DNA of 62,939 nt. It comes from Bacillota bacterium. GTDB lineage: Bacteria > Bacillota > DTU025. Below are positions 53,777 through 62,771 of the stretch, piece by piece. The notes under the pieces were generated by a model, which ran no database searches, was not told where the DNA came from, and saw nothing but the letters and a program-made list of their open reading frames with translations. The DNA lies in contig JAGVTS010000143.1 in assembly GCA_019136685.1 (NCBI GenBank), positions 1 to 62,939 on the forward strand, read 5' to 3'. Position numbers and translations under genes: made by a program. Each line of letters opens with the position of its first letter. Within the stretch, counting starts at the first letter, position 1.

Positions 53777-54187
53777 ATGGAGCGCACATTCGTGATGATT
53801 AAGCCCGACGGGCTGATGCGTGGAATTGCGGGAAGAATCATATCGATGTTTGAAGCCCGCGGGTTCAGGGTGGTACAGGCGCGCACCCTGGAGATGTCCG
53901 AAGGGTTGGTGCGCGAACACTACCATCACTTATCCCAGCAGCCGTTCTTTGACGAGATCAAGGCCTACATGATGTCCGGCCCCGTGCTTGCCATGGTCAT
54001 GGAAGCGCCGAACGCAGTGGAGGCCGCTCGGCAGGTACTGGGCGCCACTGACCCCATGAAGGCGGCGCCTGGAACCGTGCGCGGCAGTCTTGCGACTTCC
54101 GTTACGTGCAATCTGGCGCACGCGGCCGACAGCCGGGAGGCAGCTTCTCGGGAGATAGAACGGTTTTTCGGCTCGGGAGTGGAGTGA
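53777..54187 (+). CDS. ndk: Nucleoside diphosphate kinase
   Basis: Ping-pong transfer of gamma-phosphate between nucleotides. FVMIKPDGLMRG at the N-terminus, the phosphate loop TDPMKAAPGTVRG and catalytic His in NLAHAADS (about residue 115). The usual N-x2-H-(G/A)-S-D motif has Ala in place of the Ser that normally helps orient the His. 136 aa. Ribosome binding site GAGGCGGGAGG close to the ATG. Confidence 0.92.
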   Translation: MERTFVMIKPDGLMRGIAGRIISMFEARGFRVVQARTLEMSEGLVREHYHHLSQQPFFDEIKAYMMSGPVLAMVMEAPNAVEAARQVLGATDPMKAAPGTVRGSLATSVTCNLAHAADSREAASREIERFFGSGVE

Positions 54188-54207
54188 CAGGGAAATGGGG
54201 TTATGCA

Positions 54208-55254
54208 ATGGAGCACCGGATAGTCAAAACGCAGTTCGTAGCTGATCTGAAACCGGGGATGACGGCGGACACAGTCTTCCTTTGCGCAGATGTCAAATCC
54301 AGGATGACCAGGAACGGCTCCTATTTCGCCGACGTGAGGCTGGTGGACAGAACCGGCGATATCAGCCTGAAGCTCTGGAGGTATTCGCCTGACGCGACTT
54401 TGGGGCTCGAACCAGGCGCTTGCGTGCGCGTGAACAACGTGCAGGTGGAGGAGTACGGTGGGGCCCTGCAGCTGTCGCAGGATACGTCGAGTTTCGGTCG
54501 CTCTATCACACTGTGTGATGTCTCACAGTGTGATCTGGCTGACTTTGTTCCTGCGACTCCGCGAGATGTTGACGAGATGACCCGAGAGGTTCTGGCCGCT
54601 GTATCGGGCGTGTCGAATAAGCCTATCCGTTGCCTTCTTCAGTCATTCTTTGGCGATCCCCACTTCATGGCCAGGTTTCGAGAGTGGCCGGCCGCCATTA
54701 GGCACCATCATGCGTACTCCGGCGGCCTTCTGGAGCACACGTTCAACGTCCTACTGATATGTCGTCAAGCGGCTCAGCAGTACGATTCGGTCGACTGGGA
54801 TGTTCTCTGTGCAGGAGCGCTTCTCCACGACATCGGGAAGGTCCAGAGCTATGATTACGATCGGGCGCGGGCGGCAGCGGCGATGTCGTTAGGCGGCGTG
54901 GCGGTTGACCACATAGTGCTCGGAATGGAGTTGGTCGCGAGGCGCATCGCCGAACTAGTGTCCGATTGCCCCGACAGGAGCTCATGCGCTTCACCGTGCT
55001 GGACGTCTGGGCTCACGCTCGAAGTCGCCCATCTTGTGGCGAGTCACCACGGCACCCTCGAATGGGGTTCTCCTGTGCAGCCGGCGACCATTGAAGCGTG
55101 CATTCTCCACCATGCCGACAATATGGATGCGCAGGTCAACAAGTTCGAGAGGACGATTCGGGAGTCATTAGCGTCGGGCGAAGGGGAATATCGATACTCC
55201 GAACTGGTGGGCAGGACAGTGTGGATGCCGCCTAGATCTGAGTTTCGAGAATAG
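54208..55254 (+). CDS. yhaM: 3'-5' exoribonuclease YhaM
   Basis: OB-fold plus HD-domain exonuclease acting on RNA and DNA ends in Firmicutes. OB domain about residues 15-105 (KSRMTRNGSYFADVRLVDRT), HD domain about 150-320 with HHHAYSGGLLEHTFNVL, LLHDIGKVQSYDYD, and SHHGTLEWGSPVQPATIEA. 348 aa, slightly longer than B. subtilis YhaM (314). ATG 54208, 20 bp after ndk. A strong terminator follows. The gene contains a perfect inverted repeat at 54505-54534. Confidence 0.9.
   Translation: MEHRIVKTQFVADLKPGMTADTVFLCADVKSRMTRNGSYFADVRLVDRTGDISLKLWRYSPDATLGLEPGACVRVNNVQVEEYGGALQLSQDTSSFGRSITLCDVSQCDLADFVPATPRDVDEMTREVLAAVSGVSNKPIRCLLQSFFGDPHFMARFREWPAAIRHHHAYSGGLLEHTFNVLLICRQAAQQYDSVDWDVLCAGALLHDIGKVQSYDYDRARAAAAMSLGGVAVDHIVLGMELVARRIAELVSDCPDRSSCASPCWTSGLTLEVAHLVASHHGTLEWGSPVQPATIEACILHHADNMDAQVNKFERTIRESLASGEGEYRYSELVGRTVWMPPRSEFRE
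54505..54534. repeat. Perfect 11-bp inverted repeat inside yhaM
   Basis: ATCACACTGTG (54505-54515) and CACAGTGTGAT (54524-54534) with an 8-bp spacer; the left half also contains the palindrome TCACACTGTGTGA (54506-54518). It encodes part of the OB-fold (ITLCDVSQCD), so its purpose is unclear. Confidence 0.85.
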
Positions 55255-55270
55255 ACAGTGATGATGCAGT

Positions 55271-55295
55271 GCTCCCCCGAAAGGGGGAGCTTTTT
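55271..55295 (+). terminator. Intrinsic terminator after yhaM
   Basis: GCTCCCCC (55271-55278), GAAA loop, GGGGGAGC (55283-55290), followed by TTTTT. A textbook Rho-independent terminator. Confidence 0.95.
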
Positions 55296-55422
55296 GCTCG
55301 ACAGTGGGTACGTAGCGAGTGGGTCGGGCGTGAAACCTCGGCGCTTGGTGGGCGTCATATGTACGTACGAGGAGCGCGCAACATTCGCGAAGGCGCTCTG
55401 CAATTGAGGACGGTGAACGTGA

Positions 55423-55950
55423 ATGATCAGACAAAGGCGTCTTCTGGCCGCTACCCTGCTTGCGTTGGCTGCTTTCATGGCGGGGCTGGTGCTTGGTACA
55501 GGCGAGGCTCTGGCACAACCGGCCAGTCTGCTTGGAGGATCTGCGCCTGCGGTAAGAGCGACCTCGCTCAATGGAGGCGAGGTTGTCATACCGGCCCGAG
55601 GCAGGGTTACGTTGGTTGTGTTCTGGAACACGAGGTATCGGCTGTCGGCTGACGCTCTGGGGGCCATTCAACGTGTGCATGACCGATACCGCGCCCGCGG
55701 GTTGGCCTGCGTGGGCATAGACGATCTCGGCGAGGATGGACGAGCTGTCAGCCAGTTCGTTTCCGGGCTGGGAGTAACGTTCGCCGTTGTGGGCGGGCCT
55801 GCCGGCCCTTCGGCTGCCGCTGCGTACCGCGTGCGCGGTGTGCCTGTTGTGTATGTAATCGACAAATCGGGGTTAATTTCCTATGTGAAAGAGGGCTGGG
55901 ATAAGCGCGCGGAGGATGAGGTGTATAGGAAAATAGAGTCATTGCTATGA
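55423..55950 (+). CDS. Secreted thioredoxin-fold protein lacking the CxxC motif
   Basis: 175 aa: signal peptide or anchor about residues 1-32 (LLALAAFMAGLVLGTGEALA), then a TlpA/AhpC-like domain: SLNGGEVVIPARGRVTLVVFWNTRYRLSADALGAIQ (split: SLNGGEVV, TLVVFWNTRYRLSADAL). The WCxxC positions are WNTRYR, so no redox Cys remain. The cis-Pro loop is kept (YRVRGVPVVYVIDKSG). It may bind a partner or peptide rather than reduce disulfides. Preceded by a clear terminator; the site before ATG 55423 is weak. Confidence 0.75.
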   Translation: MIRQRRLLAATLLALAAFMAGLVLGTGEALAQPASLLGGSAPAVRATSLNGGEVVIPARGRVTLVVFWNTRYRLSADALGAIQRVHDRYRARGLACVGIDDLGEDGRAVSQFVSGLGVTFAVVGGPAGPSAAAAYRVRGVPVVYVIDKSGLISYVKEGWDKRAEDEVYRKIESLL

Positions 55951-56063
55951 TATGAATGGAAGATCGAGTACATTTGCCCATATGCATAGGGAGGACTTTG
56001 GTTCTCTAGGAAGAATCATAACCCCGTGACTCCACTTAACCACAAAGGAGGTACATGGGGGCT

Positions 56064-57942
56064 ATGAAGAACCTAAGGTTTGGTCTGGCCGTCCTGCTGT
56101 TCGTGGCCGTTATCGCGGGCATGAGCGTGATGGGCCAGGCGGCGGCTAAAGTCTATGAGATGGCGATTTTCGAGGACCCCACCACTCTGAACATCTGGGC
56201 ACAGCTCGGACCCGATGCCTCGGTCTGGAACGCATTCGTCGGTTACCAGCAGTCCTACATCGGGCTCTACGGCAATGCTGCGCCGGACTTCGTGTTCAGC
56301 CCGTCGGCGGCGCTGGGCATGCGGCATGCCGACGCCCTTTAAGGAAGAGAAAATCGACGGCAAGACATTCTACACCTCCACGGTGCGTATCCGCAGGGAC
56401 CTCAAGTGGAGCGACGGCAAGCCAATCACCGCGGATGATGTCGCATTCAGCTACATGGCGCCGCTGGCGCTCGATCCCAACAAGCTGGGCGGTAACTGGC
56501 CCGGCAACATCGACCCGGATATCCTGAACCGGGTGGAGAAGATCGACGACTATTCGGTGAAGTTCCTTCTCACGGAACTGCCGGGGCTCGCGCAGTGGCA
56601 GTACGGGATGCTGCAGGCGTTCATTCTGCCCAAAGCCTACTGGGGCCCGATAGTGGATAAGGCCCTAAAGGCGGCCGACCCTGTGAAGGAGCTCCTTGCC
56701 CATGATCCTGCCGGCGAGCCGGTCGCAGGGCCGTGGGTGGTCGAGCGCTGGGAGAAGGGCGCGTTCGTCACGCATTTGCCCAACAAACACTACGGCTTGA
56801 AGGGCGACACCAGCACCTTCTACGCGAACGGCGCTTTTGTGCTCGAGAACAAGAAGACCGGCATCAAGTGGACCACCGGAGACGCTAAGGGTGACATCAA
56901 GCTTCAGGTAGTCGAGGGCCCCTACGTCGATCAGCTGAGATTCCGCATTCTTCAGAACCAGAACGCCGCAGTACTCTCGCTCATGAAGGGCGAAGTCGAC
57001 TTCGTCCTCAACTCCCTGGGTCTGCAGCGCGGATTCCAGGAACAGCTCAAGAAGACGCCTAACATCGCCACCGTCGAGAACAGCGTGAACGGCTTTAGGT
57101 ACATGGGATTCAACCTTGCGCGTTACCCATTCGGGATCAAGGAGTTCCGTCAGGCTGTAGCCACGCTTATCGACCGCGAGTATATTACTCAAAGAGTGCT
57201 GCAGGGCGTGGCGTTTGCCCAGTACTCCGTAGTCCCTCCGGGCAACGCCTACTGGTTCAACTCCGATGTCAAGATGTGGGGCAAGGATATGACCCGCAGC
57301 CAGCGGATTGCCGAAGCTGTCAAGCTGCTTAAGAGCGCCGGGTTCTCGTGGGAGATCGAGCCGCAGGTAGACTTGGAGAAAGACAAGGTACTGAAGCGCG
57401 GCAAGGGCCTGATCATGCCGGATGGCAAGAAGATGCCGTCGTTCGAGTTCATGGTGATGACGGCCGGCTACGATCCGCTGCGCTACACGTTCGGCCTGAA
57501 CATCGGCACGTGGATGCAGGAGATCGGCATACCTTGCGAGGTGGTTCCGACCGACTTCAACGTGGTCCTCACCAGGACCGACGAGCGCGACTACGACGCC
57601 TTCCTACTGGGATGGAGCCTGGGCCTGTATCCTGACCACATGCACTGGTTCTTCCACAGCAGCCAGGCGCCTGCCGGCGGATTCAACGCGACTCAGTACG
57701 TCAATCCGGAGTTCGACAAGCTATCAGAGTCGTTCCTTGCCGAGCCGGACCTGATTAAGGCTCGGGAGAAGGCCTTCCGGATGCAGGAGATGCTGGCGGA
57801 AGATCTGCCGTACATTGTGCTGTTCGATACTCCTCTGATCGAAGCCTACAGGAGCGATCGTTTGGAATACCCATTCACCAAGGTTCTGAGCGGCATTCAG
57901 TACTTCGGCGGCATGACCAGCACAGTCAACCTGAAGAACTAA
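56064..57942 (+). pseudogene. Peptide-type (family 5) ABC solute-binding protein gene interrupted by a frameshift
   Basis: Head of an Opp/Dpp-like operon. The first frame gives a signal peptide (about residues 1-27, VIAGMSVMGQAAAKVYE, no lipobox Cys) and NIWAQLGPDASVWNAFVGYQ, then stops at 56340-56342. A second frame picks up at GMPTPFKEEKIDG and runs cleanly to 57942 with the family signature VRIRRDLKWSDGKPITADDV, MGFNLARYPFGIKEFRQAVA and YDAFLLGWSLGLYPD. Removing one copy of the tandem GGCATGC at 56316-56329 restores a single frame of about 624 aa. Either the gene is newly inactivated, or the sequence contains an error, or the repeat permits slippage. The permeases and ATPases downstream are intact. 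ATG 56064 chosen (10 nt after AGGAGGT). Confidence 0.85.
56316..56329 (+). repeat. 7-bp tandem duplication GGCATGC x2
   Basis: Two abutting copies of GGCATGC inside the binding-protein gene shift the frame by +1. One copy fewer would make the gene fully in frame. Confidence 0.9.
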
Positions 57943-57970
57943 GAGCGTTCGCTGGATGATTCCCGGCCAC

Positions 57971-58010
57971 GCGCGGGCCGGCGGCCCATCCGGGGCCCTT
58001 CGGCCCGCGC
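57971..58010 (+). promoter_or_regulatory. Intercistronic hairpin between binding-protein and permease genes
   Basis: GCGCGGGCCG (57971-57980) pairs perfectly with CGGCCCGCGC (58001-58010); the 20-nt loop contains further GC pairing potential. Same location type as the hairpin at 38205-38240. Confidence 0.65.
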
Positions 58011-58051
58011 CCCGTTTCGGAAGAGAACAGCTGAAAGCTCGGGTGATAACA

Positions 58052-59230
58052 ATGCGAAGATACATGCTGGGCCGTGTGGGCCAGTTGGTACTGACCTTGC
58101 TCATATACATGACCATGGTGTACTTCCTCATGCAGGCGATGCCGGGCGACATATCTCAAGTGTACCTGGCAAACCCCAGGATCCCGCAGGCTGCGCGGCT
58201 GGAACTCAAGAAGCAGCTGGGCCTGGATCGACCGCCGTTCTTCCAATACCTCAGTTACATCAAGAACTTCTTCACGGGCAACCTGGGAGTATCCTTCAGT
58301 CATTACCCCAGGCCTGTGTGGGACATCCTCGTTGAGCGCCTTCCGCGCACCATCGTTCTGTTCGTCACTGCTAACTGTCTATCGTTTTACGTTGGGTTTG
58401 TGTTGGGTCGAATCATTGCATGGCAGCGGGGCGCGACGGTGGACCGCATGGCGACCGTAGTGGGCATAACATTCTGGACGGCCTTCTACCCGTTGCTGTC
58501 GCTGATTCTGATCTGGCTGTTCGCCTTCACTCTGAATCGGCTGCCTCTGAACCAGTTTATTGAGCCCGCCCTCTGGATCAAAGCGCCGTTTACGTCCAAT
58601 ACGGTATTTGGCTACATGGTGCTGGGCGCTTCGGTGATCGCTCTCGCAGTGTTCCTTATATTCTGGGTTTTCCGGCGCGGGCTGCGCAGAACGCGCAGAA
58701 GCGCCGCGATGGCATGGGCGATGACGGCCGGAGTGATCGGCTTGGCGATCTGGATCGCGCACGCGACAGGCACGCTCATCTACATATGGGATATCATCCG
58801 ACACATGATACTGCCTGTATGTACGCTGACGCTGATCAACTTCGCGGGAACGATGCTGCTGATGCGCGACTCCATGCTCGAAACGGTTCAGGAGGACTAC
58901 GTGATGGCCGCCAGAGCTAAAGGCCTGCCCGACAATGTAGTGCGCGACCGCTACGCGGCGCGCAACGCCCTCCTTCCTACTGTTACGAGCCTGGTGCTGA
59001 GTCTGGCTTCATCCATGAGCGGAGGCCTGGTTACGGAGACCATGTTCTCCTGGCCGGGGATAGGGCAGGTGCTCTTCCGTGCGGCGATCGGGAATGACTA
59101 TCCGCTGGCCACCGGCGCGCTCGTTTTCACCGGCGTGTTCTTGCTGGTAGCACACTTCGTAGCTGACGTGCTCTACGCCTTCCTCGATCCCAGAATATCC
59201 TACACCGGGCAGCCGGCGGCGGAAGGGTAG
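58052..59230 (+). CDS. Peptide ABC transporter permease (OppB/DppB-like)
   Basis: 392 aa with six main helices. N-terminal RRYMLGRVGQLVLTLLIYMT and MQAMPGDISQVYL are typical of OppB. The EAA loop reads DYVMAARAKGLPDNVVRDRYAARNALLP, split as YVMAARAKGLP and ARNALLPTVTS. An insertion of ~80 residues (about 195-265), with extra hydrophobic segments, makes it longer than the usual 310-330 aa. ATG 58052 after GGGTGA. Confidence 0.9.
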   Translation: MRRYMLGRVGQLVLTLLIYMTMVYFLMQAMPGDISQVYLANPRIPQAARLELKKQLGLDRPPFFQYLSYIKNFFTGNLGVSFSHYPRPVWDILVERLPRTIVLFVTANCLSFYVGFVLGRIIAWQRGATVDRMATVVGITFWTAFYPLLSLILIWLFAFTLNRLPLNQFIEPALWIKAPFTSNTVFGYMVLGASVIALAVFLIFWVFRRGLRRTRRSAAMAWAMTAGVIGLAIWIAHATGTLIYIWDIIRHMILPVCTLTLINFAGTMLLMRDSMLETVQEDYVMAARAKGLPDNVVRDRYAARNALLPTVTSLVLSLASSMSGGLVTETMFSWPGIGQVLFRAAIGNDYPLATGALVFTGVFLLVAHFVADVLYAFLDPRISYTGQPAAEG

Positions 59231-59240
59231 GTGAGTATGC

Positions 59241-60233
59241 ATGACAGAATTGGCTACCAGCCCTGACATGGGGAGAGGCCCCGAGAAGCAACTGCCTCGG
59301 TTTGATCCGGGGATAACCGAACCCATCTGGAAAATCCGATGGAAGATGAACATGCGCTCGCTCGCTCAGAACTGGGAGATATTCAAGGAGAGCCGGGTGG
59401 GCATGTCCGGGCTGATTATCATCATCGCGTTCGGGGCCTTTGGACTTTTGTGGCCCATCATGATCAACTTCGTGTGGGATCCGCTCATCTACCACCCGGT
59501 TGTAGGTTTCGATCCAATGCTGATGCACCCGTCACCGCCCGTGGCAGGCCATTTGCTGGGCACCGATCCCATCGGACGCGATATTCTGGCGCAGCTCATG
59601 TTCAGCACAGGGCGCGAGTTCTTGCTGGGCATGCTGTCGGCGGTGATCAGCGTGGTGGTGGGCACGTTCATTGGAGCGATGGCGGCGTACTACGGCGGAT
59701 TCACGGACACGATTTTCATGCGAGTGGCCGACATCGTGATGCTCTTCCCGTTCGTGCCGCTTCTGGTGGTCATAGGGTCGATGATAAGGTTGAGCATATT
59801 CCCCTTCGCTATCATCCTAGGGTTCCTTGAAGCCTTCGGAGGCATTACAGTGATACTCAAGGCCCAGGCGCTGCAGGTGAAGGTGCGGCCTTACATTGAC
59901 GCGGCTCGGGTCGCAGGCGGAAGCGACCTGCACATCATCCGTGCTCACATCATACCTAACGTGCTGCCGCTTTCGTTCCTCTACATGATGTTCAACGTGA
60001 CCGCCGCCATCGTGAGCGAGGCCACGCTCTCATTCTTCGGTATTCTGAATATCGATATGAGCTGGGGCATGATGATACACACGGCCGAAACCGCAGGGTA
60101 CCTATTTGATTTCGGCAAATTCTGGTGGCTCTGGGCGCCGTCGGGCTTCTTCATAACCCTGTTCTGCGCCGCATTCTACATGGTCGGCAGAGGGCTCGAC
60201 GAAGTCGTGAACCCGCGCCTGAGAAAGAGGTGA
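59241..60233 (+). CDS. Peptide ABC transporter permease (OppC/DppC-like)
   Basis: 330 aa with cytoplasmic N-terminal tail and six helices. Conserved OppC elements: HLLGTDPIGRDILAQLMFST, and EAA loop PYIDAARVAGGSDLHIIRAH then IIPNVLPLSF. ATG 59241 after AGGTGAG, 10 bp after the first permease. Ends 7 bp before the first ATPase gene. Confidence 0.93.
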   Translation: MTELATSPDMGRGPEKQLPRFDPGITEPIWKIRWKMNMRSLAQNWEIFKESRVGMSGLIIIIAFGAFGLLWPIMINFVWDPLIYHPVVGFDPMLMHPSPPVAGHLLGTDPIGRDILAQLMFSTGREFLLGMLSAVISVVVGTFIGAMAAYYGGFTDTIFMRVADIVMLFPFVPLLVVIGSMIRLSIFPFAIILGFLEAFGGITVILKAQALQVKVRPYIDAARVAGGSDLHIIRAHIIPNVLPLSFLYMMFNVTAAIVSEATLSFFGILNIDMSWGMMIHTAETAGYLFDFGKFWWLWAPSGFFITLFCAAFYMVGRGLDEVVNPRLRKR

Positions 60234-60240
60234 GCGCGTT

Positions 60241-61242
60241 ATGGATGCCCTCTTAAGTGTCGAGGATTTCACAATGCACTACCGCACCAAGGCCGGTTGG
60301 GTGCAGGCGGTTGACGGCGTCAGTTTCGCCCTCAAGCGCGGCCAGGCCCTTGGCCTGGTGGGCGAATCCGGCTGTGGCAAAACATCAGTAGCAATGTCGA
60401 TCATGAGGTTGCTGCCGTACAACGCAGAGATCAAGCACGGCAGGATCACCCTGGGCGGGCGCGATGTGTACGCTATGGCCTCGGAGGAATTCAGGCAGGT
60501 CAGGTGGAAAGAGATCTCGATGATCTTCCAGGCCGCGATGAACGCTCTGAACCCTGTGTACACAGTTGGAAGCCAGATAGTCGAAGCCATTGTCGAGCAT
60601 GAACCCGAAACCACCGAAGAGCAGGCGCGCAGGCGCGTCGCCGAGCTGTTCGACTTAGTCGGAATTCCGGCGGACCGGGCAGATCATTACCCACACGAGT
60701 ACAGCGGCGGGATGAAACAGCGGGCGGTCATCGCCATGGCCTTGGCGTGCAACCCAAGCCTTATAATAGCTGACGAACCCACAACGGCGCTGGATGTCAT
60801 CGTGCAGGACAAGATCCTCCGCGAAATGGAGGAGATACGGCGCAGAATCAACATGAGCATGATATACATCTCGCACGACATATCCGTCATCGCGGAGGTC
60901 AGCGATATAGTCGGCGTAATGTACGCCGGCAAGCTAATGGAGATCGGCGAGGCCGACGACGTGTTCAAGCGCCCACGCCACCCGTACACCTACGGTCTGA
61001 TGCACGCCTATCCCAGCATCCTTGGCGCAAAGCGAGATCTGGCGACTATCCCGGGGGAGCCCCCGAACTTGATGGCGCCTCCTGCGGGCTGCCGGTTCAA
61101 CCCTAGGTGTGACCGTGCCACCGACGAATGCAGGGCCGTGGAACCTAAGCTGATAAAGGCAGGGCCGGAGCACCGTATTGCGTGCCACAACCCGGTTTGG
61201 ACGCCGTCGTCCGGAGGTGAGCGAGTTGGCGCTGCCAGATAG
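60241..61242 (+). CDS. Peptide ABC transporter ATP-binding protein (OppD/DppD-like)
   Basis: 333 aa. Walker A GESGCGKTS, Q-loop FQAAMNALNPVYTVG, signature reads SGGMKQR (YSGGMKQRAVIAMAL), Walker B LIIADEPTTALDV, switch SHDISVIAE, and the C-terminal oligopeptide-transporter Cys region CRFNPRCDRATDECR, which in homologues binds an Fe-S cluster. Overlaps the next ATPase start. Confidence 0.94.
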   Translation: MDALLSVEDFTMHYRTKAGWVQAVDGVSFALKRGQALGLVGESGCGKTSVAMSIMRLLPYNAEIKHGRITLGGRDVYAMASEEFRQVRWKEISMIFQAAMNALNPVYTVGSQIVEAIVEHEPETTEEQARRRVAELFDLVGIPADRADHYPHEYSGGMKQRAVIAMALACNPSLIIADEPTTALDVIVQDKILREMEEIRRRINMSMIYISHDISVIAEVSDIVGVMYAGKLMEIGEADDVFKRPRHPYTYGLMHAYPSILGAKRDLATIPGEPPNLMAPPAGCRFNPRCDRATDECRAVEPKLIKAGPEHRIACHNPVWTPSSGGERVGAAR

Positions 61243-62233
61243 CCGATTGGATAGAGATACAGGCGATACGATTGTGAGCGTCAAGAACCTGAAGAAGTAC
61301 TACCCCGTGGGACGGGGCTTGTTCCGTCGGCAGCACGCTCTCCTGCATGCAGTGGACGACATAAGCTTCGAGGTCGCCCGAGGCGAGGTGCTTGGCCTTG
61401 TGGGCGAGTCGGGTTGCGGCAAGACCACCACCGGCAGGATGCTGGTTCGCCTGACCAATCCGACCTCCGGTAGCATAATCGTTGACCAAACAGACGTATC
61501 ATCCATATCGGGCGCAGACATGGGCCCGTTCAGGCAGAAGGTCCAGATGATATTCCAGGATCCATATGAGTCGCTGGACCCGAGAATGACGATCTTCGAC
61601 ATTGTGTCGGAACCCCTGAACGTCAACCACATCGGCAACTTGGAGCAGCGTGAGGAACGTGTCGCCGAAATGCTGACACGCGTGGGGCTGGCGCCCCCGG
61701 CTACTTTCATGTTTCGGTTTCCGCATGAGCTTTCCGGAGGGCAGCGCCAGCGTGTAGCGATTGCCCGGGCGCTGGTTGTGAACCCGACGTTTGTGGTGGC
61801 CGATGAACCCACGTCAATGTTGGATGTGTCGATACGCACGGGGGTCATGAAGCTCCTCACTGAGCTTCGCGAGGACTTCGGGATCAGCTACCTTTACATC
61901 ACGCATGACCTGGCGGTGGCACGCTATTTGTGTGACCGGATCGCCGTCATGTATCTGGGCAAGATCGTGGAGATAGCAGGCTCTGAAGAGGTGATCCGAA
62001 ACCCGCTCCACCCGTACGCCAGGGCGCTTATATCTGCAGTGCCGGTGCCCGACCCGGCCATAGCGAGGCCTGTGCCCAACGTACGCGGCGGGGTGAGCAA
62101 GCCGATCAATCCCCACCCGAGGTGCAGATTCTACGAGCGATGCCCTGTAGCCCAGAAGGTGTGCCAGGACAGCGACCATCCTGAGCTTCGGGAGGTGGAA
62201 GGAAACCACTTCGCGGCGTGTCACCTTCTCTAG
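61226..62233 (+). CDS. Peptide ABC transporter ATP-binding protein (OppF/DppF-like)
   Basis: 335 aa from TTG 61226, chosen because GGAGGTGA lies 5 nt upstream; GTG 61217 is possible. Walker A GESGCGKTTT, Q-loop FQDPYESLDPRMT, signature ELSGGQRQRVA, Walker B VVADEPTSMLDV, THDLAVARYL, and C-terminal CRFYERCPVAQKVC. Starts within the 3' end of the preceding ATPase gene. Confidence 0.94.
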   Translation: MALPDSRLDRDTGDTIVSVKNLKKYYPVGRGLFRRQHALLHAVDDISFEVARGEVLGLVGESGCGKTTTGRMLVRLTNPTSGSIIVDQTDVSSISGADMGPFRQKVQMIFQDPYESLDPRMTIFDIVSEPLNVNHIGNLEQREERVAEMLTRVGLAPPATFMFRFPHELSGGQRQRVAIARALVVNPTFVVADEPTSMLDVSIRTGVMKLLTELREDFGISYLYITHDLAVARYLCDRIAVMYLGKIVEIAGSEEVIRNPLHPYARALISAVPVPDPAIARPVPNVRGGVSKPINPHPRCRFYERCPVAQKVCQDSDHPELREVEGNHFAACHLL

Positions 62234-62246
62234 CGAGGTGAGGTTC

Positions 62247-62771
62247 ATGCCCATGTCGCGACTGGACGCGCGTGTTCGTGCGGTATCACATGCGGTACTG
62301 ATCCTGGCTCTTGTAGCTTCCGTTGCCCTGATGGCGATGGCTTGGGCGTCGTACTCCGACTATGTCGAGTGGACGCATGGCGTCCGGGCGGAGGTAGTCG
62401 CGGCCTCCGCGCTGTGGATGCCGGATGGGTCGGAGATATCAGTGGAAGTTCTTTTCACTGCTCCGCCTGTACGATTCGGTGTGGAGATCGAGTCAGTTCA
62501 GTTCAACGTGTGGCGCGGAAACACCCACTACGGCTTCTACAACATGGCCGTGCCGCCCGGTTTTGTTGTCGCGCCGCGCGGTGAGGGCGCCCATGCCGCC
62601 CTTTCTCTTTACGCTCCGATCGCCAGCGAAAACGTAGGCGGTCTACTTCTGGGTTCGCCTGCCAGGCTATCGGGAGACGTCATTGTGCGCGTGAGCCTTC
62701 CTCACAGGCGACAGATTGTTCGGGTCGCGCTGGAAGGCAGCCTGGCTACAGCGTGGGGGGTTCCAAGATGA
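62247..62771 (+). CDS. Unknown membrane-anchored protein
   Basis: About 174 aa: one N-terminal membrane helix (about 17-37, LILALVASVALMAMAWASY), then a beta-rich ectodomain (SEISVEVLFTAPPVRFGVEI-like pattern with SVQFNVWRGNTHYGFYN). No family recognised. ATG 62247 after GAGGTGAGG; ATG 62253 possible. It starts 13 bp after the OppF-like gene and overlaps the next gene (ATGA), so it may be part of the same transcript. Confidence 0.65.
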   Translation: MPMSRLDARVRAVSHAVLILALVASVALMAMAWASYSDYVEWTHGVRAEVVAASALWMPDGSEISVEVLFTAPPVRFGVEIESVQFNVWRGNTHYGFYNMAVPPGFVVAPRGEGAHAALSLYAPIASENVGGLLLGSPARLSGDVIVRVSLPHRRQIVRVALEGSLATAWGVPR

